The translations under genes and the position numbers were made by a program. Source: CAVVAL01 sp963740215 (GTDB lineage: Bacteria > Actinomycetota > Actinomycetes > Mycobacteriales > Cryptosporangiaceae). From it: a stretch of DNA of 64,000 nucleotides. Below the pieces are notes generated by a model, which was given only the letters and a program-made list of their open reading frames with translations, was not told the DNA's origin and made no database searches. Location of the stretch: NCBI GenBank assembly GCA_963740215.1, contig CAVUDJ010000012.1, forward strand, positions 124,001-188,000. Direction: 5' to 3'. Positions 7,522 through 16,310 of this stretch are shown here, piece after piece; the stretch's first letter is position 1; each line of letters opens with the position of its first letter.

Positions 7522-9345
7522 CTAAGCGTCGAGGCCGCGGAGGATCAGCGGTAGCCGCTGGGCGCCTCCGGGTGTGACCCGCACGGGCACACCCCAATCC
7601 TGCCTGGTCAGGTGGCAGGCCGGGTTCTCCGAGTCCTCGTCACACGACGCCGCTTGGGCGACGACCTGAAGCACGCCGTCCACCGGCGCGAGCGTGAGCA
7701 CGCGCGACAGTGCTGTGCTGACCCCAGCACCGTTCGGGAGCAGTTCGGGCGGGTTGGCGCTCACTTCGAGCCGGGTCGCCGGGCCGTACCGGTCGTCGAG
7801 CTTCTGCCCGGGCGCCGGCTCGAACACGATCTCCAGGACGATTTCGCCCGCCGCCAGATGCGTGGCCGGGCGCTGCGTGCGATGCCGGACCCCCGCGACC
7901 TGCCTTACCTGGCGCATCACCCCGGGCGCCACCGGACGCGTGAGCCGGTGCGCCGCCGACTCGACCACGACCAATTCGCCGTCGAGGATCACGGCGTCGC
8001 TCGGTTCCTTGACGTCGGTCGCCAGGGTGCTGACCTCGCGCGTCTCCGGGTCGTACCGCCGGATCGCGTTGTTGTACGTGTCGCACACCGCCACCGAGCC
8101 GTCCGGCAGGACACAGACGCCGAGCGGGTGCTGGAACAGCGCCTTCTCGGCCGGACCGTCGACGTGGCCGAAGTCGAACAGGCCCTGCCCGACAGCAGTG
8201 TGCATCGCGCCGTCCTCGATCCAGCGCAGCGCAGACGTCTCCGCGTCGGCGATCCACAGCTTGTCACCGTCAGCGGCCAGGCCTGACGGCTGCGCCATCC
8301 ATACCTGGTCGAGAGCACCGTCCCGCAGGGACTCGACGGTGGTGCCTGCGTATGCCTGGAGCTTGTTGCTGCGGGGGTCGAAGCCCCAGAGCTGGTGTAT
8401 GCCAGCCATCGCGATGACCACGCGGTCGTCGTACCAGGCGACGTCCCAGGGTGACGAGAGATCGTGCCGGCGAGGATCCGGGCTGTTGACGTCGGCCCGC
8501 CACTGCCGGCCAGACCCGGCAACCGTCGTCACGACGCCGTCCGCCAGCCGGACCCCGCGGAGCAGATGATTCACCGTGTCGGCGACCACGACGTCGTACC
8601 CGACCTCGTCTGCGACCTCTGGCGGGAGCGCGCACAGCCCCTGCGGCTCGTTGAACTCGGCCTGGGAGGGATCACCATCCTCGTGGCCGCGACTGCCGGC
8701 CCCGATACGGCGGAGCACAGTCTCCCCGTCGGCTTCGAGCTCCACGAGCGAGTGCCGCGCCGAGTCGCTGACCAGCAGCGTGCCGCCGGGCAGGACCAGC
8801 GCCTTCCCTGGGAACCGCAGCGTCGTCTCCGCAGGTGGCGGCGGCACGTAGCACCCGTCACCACGGTGCAGCGTGCCCTTCGCATCGTGCTCGGCGACCA
8901 GTTCTGCCAGGAGCCGGTCCAGCCCTTCGGCATGGCCCTCACCCGCCATGCTCGCGACCAGATACCCCTCGGGGTCGACCACGGCCAGCGTCGGCCACGC
9001 CTTGGCCGCGTACTGCTGCCAGCAGTACAGCTCTGGATCGTCCAGGACCGGGTGGTGCACGCCGTACCGCTCGACAGCCGCCGCCAGCGCGTCCGGGTCG
9101 CGCTCGTGCTCGAACTTCGGAGAGTGGATCCCGATCACGACGAGCGTGTCGGCGTACTTCTCCTCCAGCGGGCGCAGTTCGTCGAGGACGTGCAGGCAGT
9201 TCACGCAGCAGAACGTCCAGAAGTCGAGAAGGACGACCTTGCCGCGCAGGTCGGTCAGCGTGAGCGTGCGTCCGCCCGTGTTGAGCCACGCCCGCCCGCG
9301 CAGCTCGGGGGCGCGGACGCGGGCATGGCGGAGCTGCGTGGTCAT
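7522..9345 (-). CDS. NHLRC2-like thioredoxin/NHL beta-propeller protein
   Basis: 607 residues. The N-terminal 155 form a thioredoxin-like domain with the family's redox motif FWTFCCVNCLHVLDEL (CxxC preceded by a third Cys). Residues about 175-480 form an NHL beta-propeller (NEPQGLCALP, HPLGVCVLPDGSVAVCDTYN), and a beta-rich C-terminal domain follows. Order and length match NHLRC2-type proteins of bacteria and animals. No signal peptide is visible, so it is probably cytoplasmic. Substrates are unknown. ATG 9345 was chosen because the thioredoxin fold starts there; the upstream open frame has no family resemblance. Confidence 0.85.
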   Translation of the reverse strand: MTTQLRHARVRAPELRGRAWLNTGGRTLTLTDLRGKVVLLDFWTFCCVNCLHVLDELRPLEEKYADTLVVIGIHSPKFEHERDPDALAAAVERYGVHHPVLDDPELYCWQQYAAKAWPTLAVVDPEGYLVASMAGEGHAEGLDRLLAELVAEHDAKGTLHRGDGCYVPPPPAETTLRFPGKALVLPGGTLLVSDSARHSLVELEADGETVLRRIGAGSRGHEDGDPSQAEFNEPQGLCALPPEVADEVGYDVVVADTVNHLLRGVRLADGVVTTVAGSGRQWRADVNSPDPRRHDLSSPWDVAWYDDRVVIAMAGIHQLWGFDPRSNKLQAYAGTTVESLRDGALDQVWMAQPSGLAADGDKLWIADAETSALRWIEDGAMHTAVGQGLFDFGHVDGPAEKALFQHPLGVCVLPDGSVAVCDTYNNAIRRYDPETREVSTLATDVKEPSDAVILDGELVVVESAAHRLTRPVAPGVMRQVRQVAGVRHRTQRPATHLAAGEIVLEIVFEPAPGQKLDDRYGPATRLEVSANPPELLPNGAGVSTALSRVLTLAPVDGVLQVVAQAASCDEDSENPACHLTRQDWGVPVRVTPGGAQRLPLILRGLDA

Positions 9346-9363
9346 GCGATCCAGTCTGCCTGT

Positions 9364-9395
9364 CTCCTCCGCCGGTCGGCCGGCCGGCGGAGGAG
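9364..9395 (-). terminator. 12-bp hairpin downstream of the Pro-rich membrane-protein gene
   Basis: Perfect arms at 9364-9375 and 9384-9395 with an 8-nt loop lie between the restored end of the Pro-rich gene (9414) and the start of the NHL gene (9345). No T-run is present. Either a factor-dependent or a weak terminator is possible. Confidence 0.55.
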
Positions 9396-9413
9396 CCCGG
9401 AAGGTGATTGGAG

Positions 9414-10923
9414 CTAGGCGGCGACTTCCTTGAGGCACAGCACGAACCGGTCGTCGAAGTCGGTGAAGGTGCTCGTCGTCTCGGTCGGGCAGTCACTCGG
9501 CGTCCGTGGTGTCCTCAAGCCTGTCCAAGATCTCGTGCGCACCGTCCTCGTTGCAGTCCACCTTGACCGCACGCGACTCGTTGCCGCCGTCGACCTTCTC
9601 CTCCTTGATGCAGTCGCCCACGGTGTAGTTCCGGCTGTTCACGGCCGCCAACCCCACTGCGATGGCGCCGCCGCAGCAGGCGAGCAACAGCACCAGGCCG
9701 ACCACGAGACCGATGATCAGGCCGGTCCGCTTCTTCTTCGGCGGTTGGCCGGGCGGGATCGCTCCTGGCACGCCGTACTGCGGGGGCTGCTGGCCCGGGG
9801 CGTACTGCGGAGGAGGCTGACCGTAGGACTGCTGCCCGTACTGCCCCGGCTGGCTGAAGCCGGGCGGCGGAGGCGGTGGGTAGCTGGTCGGCTGCTGCCC
9901 GTACGGACTGGCCGGCTGCCCGGACGCAGGCGGTGTGCCGTACGGCGAAGCGCCGGACGTGGGTGCGCCCGACGTCGGGTAGCCCGGCGCGCCGGAGGTG
10001 GGTGCGCCCGGTGATTGGTACCCACTGGGCGGCGGCGGAGGCGGGTAGCCGGTCTGCGGCGGGTAGGTGCCGGGCGGCGGTGCCGGTGGCGGCGGCGCGG
10101 CGCCGGTCGGGGGCGGCGGTGCTGGGTAGCTCGTGGGCGGCGGCGGGGGCGGGTAGCTGATCGGCGGGGGCGGGGGCGGGTACGACGGAGGCTGCGAGAA
10201 GTACGGCTCCTGCTCGGTGGGCCTCGGTTCGGACGGTGCCGGCCACGCGGACGGTGGTTCATCGGCAGGCGGTCCCCCGACAGGCGGGCCGGACGGCGCG
10301 TACTGCGTCGGCATGTCGTCAGCCGCGGGCGCGGCCGGCGGCCGGGCTGGTGACGCGGGCTCGACCCGGGTCGGCGTCTCGGGCGGTGCGGGTGGGCGGT
10401 ACGCGATCTGGGTGACGTCTTCGTCGGCTGGCTCGGCGGAGGCTGGCTGGTCCGCGGCTCGCTGGTCCGCGGCCGGCTCGTCCGCTGCCGGCTTATCTGC
10501 CCCGGACGGTGGCGCTGTGGGGGGCGGCGGCGGGTACGACGACGGGCCGGACGGCGCGTACTGCGTCGGCATGTCGTCAGCCGCGGCCTGGGCCGGCGAT
10601 GTCGGCTCTGCGAGCGTCGGCGTCACCGGAGGCGAGGGCGGACTGTAGATCTGAGTGGCGTCCTCGTCCGCAGCGGGCTTGTCCGCTGTTGGCTTGTCTG
10701 CCCCGGACGGCGGGGCGGGTGGCGGCGGTTGCGGTGCTGGCGGCGATGACGGGCGCACGACCTGCGTCGGCATGTCTTCGTCGACCGGCTCGGATGGCGG
10801 CGGCGCCGGGATGACCTGGGTCTCTTCCGCTGACGGCGGAGCGTCCTGCGTGCCTTCGGTTGGCGTCTCGTCCGCGGCCTCTGGTTCGTCCGGCGGCCTT
10901 GGCGGTTGCGTCCCGTCGGTCAT
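9414..10923 (-). CDS. LppU/SCO3897-like Pro-rich membrane protein, apparent frameshift near the 3' end
   Basis: A long N-terminal region rich in Pro/Ala/Asp with repeated D-x-x-TQ-hydrophobic motifs, then Tyr/Pro/Gly-rich segments, one membrane helix (LIIGLVVGLVLLLACCGGAI) and an extracellular domain with VGDCIKEEKV and VDCNEDG. The annotated frame stops at 9493, but skipping one base near 9495 continues into DCPTETTSTFTDFDDRFVLC and stops at 9414. The resulting four cysteines match the LppU/SCO3897 domain, so a single-base insertion is inferred. ATG 10923 follows GGAGGAG. The function of the family is unknown; the N-terminal TQ motifs could be kinase sites. Confidence 0.75.
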
Positions 10924-11062
10924 AGCGACTCCTCCCCGAGCTGATCCGACCTGCGGCGCGATCAGTGGACGCTACCGGGGCCGTTTCGCAAACCGTACGA
11001 CGGGTAGGCGAGCAGCGCTCCCGGTGTGCCGGGTGCCACGCCGATCGGCGTGACAAGACAGC

Positions 11063-11097
11063 AAAAGACCCGGCAGGCGGGAGGCCGGCCGGGTCTT
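11063..11097 (-). terminator. Intrinsic terminator of the 45-aa gene
   Basis: A 10-bp stem (11065-11074 with 11088-11097) followed on the minus strand by TTTT. It lies downstream of the small basic ORF at 11143-11280. Confidence 0.8.
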
Positions 11098-11142
11098 CGG
11101 CGGTCACACCAGGAGCGGGAGTGGCGCCTGGTGTTCGCGGGA

Positions 11143-11280
11143 TCAGAAGTCGCGGTTCGCGATCGTCAGGATCTCGTCGCGCATGGTCTGCGAGGTGCAG
11201 TGCGCGAGAGCACGCTCGATCGCACGCGCGCGACGCGCAGCGGTACGACGGGTGCGGATCTTCTCGGCAAGCCTGCTCAC
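11143..11280 (-). CDS. Small basic protein, 45 aa, unknown function
   Basis: A GTG-started frame of 45 residues, beginning (M)SRLAEKIRTRRTAARRA and ending MRDEILTIANRDF. It is strongly helical: an Arg/Ala-rich amphipathic N-terminal half, a single Cys, and an acidic C-terminal helix. Its own terminator follows directly and the gene sits alone between larger genes, which supports it being real. No ribosome site is obvious. I do not recognise the family. Confidence 0.6.
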   Translation of the reverse strand: MSRLAEKIRTRRTAARRARAIERALAHCTSQTMRDEILTIANRDF

Positions 11281-11472
11281 TTTGTGTACCTACTCTCTCA
11301 GGTCTTGTTCTTGTGGCCTGCCCCCATTAAACACCCTGGCGAGCCTGTTCTGCCATTGATTCTTAGGTGAAGCGCACCACAGTACCCAACTATGTTCGGC
11401 ACTTTCTCGATCCCGTCCTTATGACCTTAGATCACCTGGCTGTAACCCTGCGTACGCTTGAGCCTCCGCCCC

Positions 11473-11544
11473 GAAACGGACTTGCGGTGCAAATGGGGGC
11501 ATGCGCGCCCGGTGTAGGCACGGCTTCCCGGAAAGTCCGGTTCG
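11473..11544 (+). repeat. Intergenic palindromic element, subtype A, copy 1
   Basis: A 72-nt segment matched without gaps at 64 of 72 positions by 38102-38173. It starts GAAACGGACTTGCGGTGC and ends AAAGTCCGGTTCG, so the ends form an imperfect inverted repeat. It lies in the 342-bp gap 11281-11622, whose only other recognisable content is the E2 terminator hairpin. Confidence 0.85.
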
Positions 11545-11568
11545 GGGCCACGGCCTACGCAGGACAGC

Positions 11569-11610
11569 ACGAGGCCCCGCCTCCCCAAGTACGGGGTGGC
11601 GGGGCCTCGT
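11569..11610 (-). terminator. Hairpin after the E2 gene
   Basis: A 13-bp perfect stem (11569-11581 with 11598-11610), extended by CCCC/GGGG inside, begins 12 nt past the E2 stop. There is no T-run on the minus strand. Confidence 0.65.
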
Positions 11611-11622
11611 CCAATCGGAGAG

Positions 11623-13125
11623 TCAGCTCCAGGCGAGGAGCGCCTCCTGTGGATCGTTGAGGAACCGACCCACGTCGGCGAGGAACTTCGAGCCCAGCTC
11701 GCCGTCGACGATGCGGTGGTCGAACGAGAGGGCGAGCTGGCACACCTGGCGCACCTTGACCTTGCCCTTGTGCACCCACGGCTGTTCCCGCACGGCGCCG
11801 AACGCGAGGATCGCCGATTCGCCGGGGTTGAGGATCGGCGTGCCGGTGTCGACGCCGAACACCCCGACGTTGGTGATCGTGATCGTGCCGCCCTGCATGT
11901 CGGCCGGCGGCGTCTTGCCGTCCTTGGCGGTGGCGACGAGCTCTGTGAGAGCGTCGGCGAGCTGCCGCAACGTCAACCGGCCGGCATCCTTGATGTTCGG
12001 CACGATCAGGCCGCGCGGAGTGGCCGCCGCGATACCGAGGTTGACGTACTCCTTGACGACGATCTCCTGGCGGGCTTCGTCCCAGGACGCGTTGATCATG
12101 GGGTGGCGCGCGACGGCGAGCACCATCGCCTTGGCGACCAGCAGCAGCGGGTTGGCCCTGGCATCAGCGAACTCCGGCGCCTCGCGCAGGCGCTGCACCG
12201 CCCGCATCGTGCGGGTCACGTCGACGGTGAGGAACTCCGTGACGTGCGGCGCGGTGAATGCGCTGTGCACCATCGCCTCGGCGGTGAGCTTGCGAACTCC
12301 CTTGATCGGGATGCGCTGCTCGCGGCTCGGGTCCCACACCGGAGCCGCAGCCACCGCACGCACCGGATGCGGTTCGGCGACGGCGAACGGAGAAGGCACG
12401 GCGGCGGACTTCGAAGCCCGCTGCACATCGTCGCGAGTGATGGACCCGTCGGGCCCGGTGCCGCGAACCGACGCCAGGTCCAGGCCGAGGTCCCTGGCGA
12501 GCTTGCGCACCGGCGGCTTGGCGCGCACCGGCGACGATGCAGCCTCGGCCGCACGTTCCGCCGCCCGTCCCATCTCCAGCCCGCCGTGACGCACGGGCTT
12601 GGCCGCCGAGTGCAGCGAGTCGGGGATCGACGGGAGCAGCGACAGCTCCGGGTCCTCCAGGGGCGCCGTCGTCGGCTCGGCGGGCTTGCGGGCGCGCCGC
12701 TGCGCGGTGACCGTCTTGGGCCCGTACCCCACCAGCACCGACGTGCGGCCACCCGGCGCCGGACCGCCGATCAGCCCGGGCTCGATCGCCCCCTCCTCGG
12801 GAGCCACCTCCACGGACGCCACGGTCTCGGGTGAGGGCGGCGCGCTCTCCAGCTGGGTGGCCCCGCCAGGGCCGGCGCCCGGCTCCGTGTCGAACGTGAT
12901 GATCGGGGTGCCCACGTCGACCGTGTCGCCCTCGCCGTGGTGCAGCTCGGCGACGACTCCGGCGTACGGGGACGGGATCTCGACCGCGGCCTTCGCTGTC
13001 TCGACCTCGACGATCGGCTGGTTGAGCTTCACCTCGTCACCGGGGCCGACCAGCCACTTCAGGATCTCGCCCTCGGTGAGGCCCTCGCCGAGGTCCGGCA
13101 GGTTGAACTGCTTCATGCGCGACAT
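11623..13125 (-). CDS. bkdC: Dihydrolipoamide acyltransferase (E2) of a 2-oxoacid dehydrogenase
   Basis: 500 residues in E2 order: an N-terminal lipoyl domain with the lipoylated lysine in VEVETAKAAVEI, a Pro/Glu-rich linker, a peripheral subunit-binding domain (VRKLARDLGLDL, GPDGSITRDDV), and a catalytic acyltransferase domain ending in FDHRIVDGELG (HxxxDG motif). It transfers the acyl group from E1-bound TPP to CoA. It lies 13 nt after the E1-beta stop with AGGAGT before ATG 13125. By gene order and similarity to the mycobacterial set, branched-chain specificity (BkdC) is favoured over pyruvate; sequence alone does not settle this. Confidence 0.88.
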   Translation of the reverse strand: MSRMKQFNLPDLGEGLTEGEILKWLVGPGDEVKLNQPIVEVETAKAAVEIPSPYAGVVAELHHGEGDTVDVGTPIITFDTEPGAGPGGATQLESAPPSPETVASVEVAPEEGAIEPGLIGGPAPGGRTSVLVGYGPKTVTAQRRARKPAEPTTAPLEDPELSLLPSIPDSLHSAAKPVRHGGLEMGRAAERAAEAASSPVRAKPPVRKLARDLGLDLASVRGTGPDGSITRDDVQRASKSAAVPSPFAVAEPHPVRAVAAAPVWDPSREQRIPIKGVRKLTAEAMVHSAFTAPHVTEFLTVDVTRTMRAVQRLREAPEFADARANPLLLVAKAMVLAVARHPMINASWDEARQEIVVKEYVNLGIAAATPRGLIVPNIKDAGRLTLRQLADALTELVATAKDGKTPPADMQGGTITITNVGVFGVDTGTPILNPGESAILAFGAVREQPWVHKGKVKVRQVCQLALSFDHRIVDGELGSKFLADVGRFLNDPQEALLAWS

Positions 13126-13138
13126 CGCGTCCGGACTC

Positions 13139-14119
13139 CTAGAACGAGAAGGTGCGGTCGACGGCGTCGAGTACCCGGTCCAGGTCGGGCAGGTACTCCT
13201 CTTCCAGCCGCGCCGGCGGGTACGGGGTGTCGAAGCCGGTGACCCGGAGCACCGGCGCTTCGAGGTTGTAGAAGCAGCGCTCGGTGACGCGGGCGGCGAC
13301 CTCGGACCCGAGACCGAGGTTGCCCGGCGCCTCGTGGACGACGACCAGCCGGCCGGTCTTCTGCACCGACGCGTAGACGGGCTCCAGGTCGAGCGGCGAG
13401 AGCGTGCGCAGGTCGACGACCTCGATGCTGCGCTCCCCCTCGGCCGCGAGCGCCGCGTCGAGCGAGGTCTTCACCATGGGCCCGTACGCGACGACCGTGC
13501 AGTCGGTGCCCTCGCGCACGACACGGGACGCGTGCAGCGGGTAGGCGCTACCCAGGTCCAGGGTCTCGTCGACGTCGGCCTTCTCCCAGTACCGCCGCTT
13601 GGGTTCGAAGAAGATCACCGGGTCGTCGCTGCGGATCGCCTGCTGGACCATCGTGTAGCCGTCGGCCGGGTTCGAGCAGGCCACGACCTTGAGACCGGCC
13701 GTGTGGGCGAAGTACGCCTCGGGCGACTCGCTGTGGTGCTCGACCGCGCCGATACCGCCGCCGAACGGGATACGCACCACGATCGGGAGCTTGATCTTGC
13801 CCTGCGAGCGGTAGTGCATCTTCGCGAGCTGGGACACGATCTGGTCGTAGGCGGGATACACGAACCCGTCGAACTGGATCTCGCACACCGGCCGGTAGCC
13901 GCGCATGGCCATGCCGATCGCGGTGCCCAGGATGCCGGACTCGGCCAGCGGCGTGTCGATCACGCGCTCCTCGCCGAAGTCCTTCTGGAGCCCGTCGGTG
14001 ACCCGGAAGACACCGCCGAGCTTGCCGATGTCCTCACCCATCATGAGGACCTTCGCGTCGTCCTCCATCGCCCGGCGCAACCCGCTGTTGAGCGCCTTGG
14101 CGAGCGTCATCGTTGCCAT
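13139..14119 (-). CDS. bkdB: 2-Oxoacid dehydrogenase E1 component, beta subunit
   Basis: 326 residues. The N-terminal transketolase pyrimidine-binding domain contains GEDIGKLGGVFRVT and DTPLAESGILGTAIG; PVIFFEPKR and the C-terminal domain follow (VVHEAPGNLGLGSEVAARV). With E1-alpha it performs the TPP-dependent oxidative decarboxylation of branched-chain 2-oxoacids (or pyruvate). Its ATG overlaps the E1-alpha TGA by one base (TGATG), which implies translational coupling. Confidence 0.9.
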   Translation of the reverse strand: MATMTLAKALNSGLRRAMEDDAKVLMMGEDIGKLGGVFRVTDGLQKDFGEERVIDTPLAESGILGTAIGMAMRGYRPVCEIQFDGFVYPAYDQIVSQLAKMHYRSQGKIKLPIVVRIPFGGGIGAVEHHSESPEAYFAHTAGLKVVACSNPADGYTMVQQAIRSDDPVIFFEPKRRYWEKADVDETLDLGSAYPLHASRVVREGTDCTVVAYGPMVKTSLDAALAAEGERSIEVVDLRTLSPLDLEPVYASVQKTGRLVVVHEAPGNLGLGSEVAARVTERCFYNLEAPVLRVTGFDTPYPPARLEEEYLPDLDRVLDAVDRTFSF

Positions 14120-15258
14120 CAGTGACCACTCCCGGTGTGCGCGTCGGCGAAGCTTTCCAGGTACGTGCTGAACCCGGCGCGTTGCTCGTCGATCTCCGGC
14201 GAACCCTCCGCGTAGACGTTGTCGAAGATCGAGAGCGGCTGCGGATCGGGCATCGACAGGCACCCGGCCCGCACGTGCGCGGCGAGCTGGTCAGCTTCGT
14301 CCTCGACGCTGTCGAAGAACGCCTGGTCGGCGAGCTGCTGCTTCACCAGGAACGAGTGGACCCGGGCAATCGGGTCCTTGAGCTTCCACGCCTCGACCTC
14401 GCTCGCGATGCGGTACCGCGTGGGGTCGTCGGAGGTGGTGTGCGCGCCCATCCGGTACGTGTAGGCCTCGACGAACGACGGGCCCTGGCCCATCCGCGCG
14501 TCGTCCAGCACCTTGCGGGTGACCGCGAGGGTGGCGAGCACGTCGTTGCCGTCCACGCGGATGCCCGGGAAGCCGAAGCCGTTGGCCCGGCGGTACAGCG
14601 GGATTCGGGTCTGGCGCTCCAGCGGCTCCGAGATCGCGTACTGGTTGTTCTGGCAGAAGAACACGACCGGCGCGTTGAAGACGCTGGCGAAGATGAACGC
14701 CTCGTTGACGTCCCCCTGGCTGGTGGCGCCGTCGCCGAGGTAGGCGATGACCGCCTCGCCCTCGTCGGTGCCGACCTTGCCGTCCTTGGTGATGCCCATG
14801 GCGTACCCGGTGGCGTGCAGGCACTGCGCACCGATGACGATCGTGTAGAGGTGGAAGTTGTGCTCGCGGGGATCCCAGGCGCCGAGGTCGACGCCGCGGA
14901 ACAGGCCCAGCGAGCGCAGCGGGTCGACGCCGCGGCAGTAGCCGACACCGTGTTCGCGGTAGGTCGGGAAAGCCATGTCCTGGGGACGCAGCGCGCGGCC
15001 GGAACCGATCTGAGCCGCTTCCTGGCCGAGGAGCGACGCCCAGATGCCGAGCTCACCCTGGCGCTGGAGCGCGGTGGCCTCGGCGTCGATGCGCCGGACC
15101 ATCACGAGGTCCTTGTAGAGGCCTCGGTACTCGTCGTCGGTGAGGTCGACGGAGTACTCGGGGTGCTCGACTCGCTCGCCCTCGGGCGTGAGCAGCTGGA
15201 CGAGCTCGGGACCGCCGTCGTCAGCCCCGGTCGTCAGGGCAGGGTCGCCCATGGACAT
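14119..15258 (-). CDS. bkdA: 2-Oxoacid dehydrogenase E1 component, alpha subunit
   Basis: 379 residues with the TPP-binding motif GDGATSQGDVNEAF...FCQNNQYAIS and the phosphorylation-loop-like segment YRMGAHTTSDDP. The heterodimeric E1 with separate alpha and beta genes excludes the AceE-type pyruvate dehydrogenase. ATG 15258 follows GAGGAG; a second ATG six bases on is possible. It is first in the E1-alpha/E1-beta/E2 operon; no E3 gene is adjacent, so lipoamide dehydrogenase must come from elsewhere. Confidence 0.9.
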   Translation of the reverse strand: MSMGDPALTTGADDGGPELVQLLTPEGERVEHPEYSVDLTDDEYRGLYKDLVMVRRIDAEATALQRQGELGIWASLLGQEAAQIGSGRALRPQDMAFPTYREHGVGYCRGVDPLRSLGLFRGVDLGAWDPREHNFHLYTIVIGAQCLHATGYAMGITKDGKVGTDEGEAVIAYLGDGATSQGDVNEAFIFASVFNAPVVFFCQNNQYAISEPLERQTRIPLYRRANGFGFPGIRVDGNDVLATLAVTRKVLDDARMGQGPSFVEAYTYRMGAHTTSDDPTRYRIASEVEAWKLKDPIARVHSFLVKQQLADQAFFDSVEDEADQLAAHVRAGCLSMPDPQPLSIFDNVYAEGSPEIDEQRAGFSTYLESFADAHTGSGH

Positions 15259-15456
15259 GCGTCTCTCCTCGCTGGTGCCGCGACGCGGGGTCTCCGCGCC
15301 TACAGGTGAACAGGTCGACTATCCCGCCACGAGGGTGGTGTGACGATGCCGCCGGCCTCTGTGCTGTCGGAACGCCCCTCCAGCATTACAGACGTACCGC
15401 AGTTTCGCGTGATCGGGGCCACAACGCGGCCCCCGGCGGAGCCGCTTGACTGGTTC

Positions 15457-15520
15457 AAGTGTCGGGCTTTTGGCGGTATCGAACGTCCGGTTAGAAGACC
15501 AGTGCCCCGACAGTCCGGTT
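15457..15520 (+). repeat. Intergenic palindromic element, subtype B, copy 1
   Basis: A 64-nt segment aligning without gaps to 49866-49929 at about 52 of 64 positions. Its end GACAGTCCGGTTCG is shared with subtype A. It lies between the bkd operon start and the stop of the Nudix gene. Confidence 0.75.
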
Positions 15521-15548
15521 CGCCGGGGGCGGAGGGTTCGGGGGCGGG

Positions 15549-16235
15549 CTACGGGCGGAGCATCGGCGGGTGGAGCAGGGTCGCCGGACCGCACCGGTAC
15601 AGCGCAGCCGGGCGGCCACGGTCGCCGGCGGTGGTGCGCTTCGTCGACTCCAGGAACCCGGCCGTACCGGTGACCTTGCGGTGGAAGTTGCGCGGATCCA
15701 GCTCGGTACCCCACACCAGCTCGTACACCCGGCGCAGGTCTGCGACGGTGAACTCGTCACCGCAGAACGCGGCCGCGAGCGGCGAATACTCCAGCTTGGC
15801 GCGGGCGCGTTCCACGCCGTCTTCGAGAATCTGGGCATGGTCGAACGCCAGCTGGTCCGGGTCGTCGAGCACCGGCCCGACCGGCCGCCACTCGGCCTGG
15901 CTCGCGTCGCCGCCGGCCACCGGGGCCGGTAGCTCGGGCACGAGCGCGAGGTGGGCGACCGTCACGACGCGGAGGCGTGGGTCGCGGTCGGGAGCGCCGT
16001 AGGTGGCGAGCTGCTCCAGGTGGGTGGCGAGCCCCGTCTCCTCGTGCAGCTCGCGAATGGCCGCCGCGAGCAGGCCTTCGTCGGGACGGACGAAGCCGCC
16101 AGGCAACGCCCAGCGCCCACGGAACGGCTCCTCGCCGCGCTGCACGAACAGGGCGCAGAGGGCGTCGTCCCTGATCGTCAGCACTACGAGGTCGACGGTG
16201 ACCGCGAACGGCGGGTACTTGGCGGCGTCGTACAT
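15549..16235 (-). CDS. Nudix-domain regulator, NrtR-like (Nudix + winged helix)
   Basis: 228 residues. Residues 1-150 are a Nudix fold with an intact Nudix box (GGFVRPDEGLLAAAIREL then HEETGL). Residues about 165-225 resemble the winged-helix domain of NrtR-type regulators (FTVADLRRVYELVWG, NFHRKVTGTAGFLE). NrtR proteins sense ADP-ribose-type ligands and repress NAD genes; many have a broken Nudix box, so the intact one means hydrolase activity is possible. ATG 16235 follows GAGGAGA. It is divergent from the SPFH gene with a palindrome in between, suggesting control of that operon. Confidence 0.8.
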   Translation of the reverse strand: MYDAAKYPPFAVTVDLVVLTIRDDALCALFVQRGEEPFRGRWALPGGFVRPDEGLLAAAIRELHEETGLATHLEQLATYGAPDRDPRLRVVTVAHLALVPELPAPVAGGDASQAEWRPVGPVLDDPDQLAFDHAQILEDGVERARAKLEYSPLAAAFCGDEFTVADLRRVYELVWGTELDPRNFHRKVTGTAGFLESTKRTTAGDRGRPAALYRCGPATLLHPPMLRP

Positions 16236-16251
16236 CCGACTTCTCCTCAGG

Positions 16252-16295
16252 TTGACGAAAATACCGATCGGCGCTTTATCGTCATCCCGACGATA
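16252..16295 (+). promoter_or_regulatory. Putative promoter and palindromic operator of the SPFH operon
   Basis: TTGACG (16252-16257) is followed after about 17 nt by a -10-like TTTATC. Overlapping it is a perfect palindrome TATCGTC-N5-GACGATA (16277-16295), ending 15 nt before the SPFH ATG. The site is well placed for repression by the divergent Nudix regulator. Confidence 0.6.
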
Positions 16296-16310
16296 CATCG
16301 GGAGGACCTC

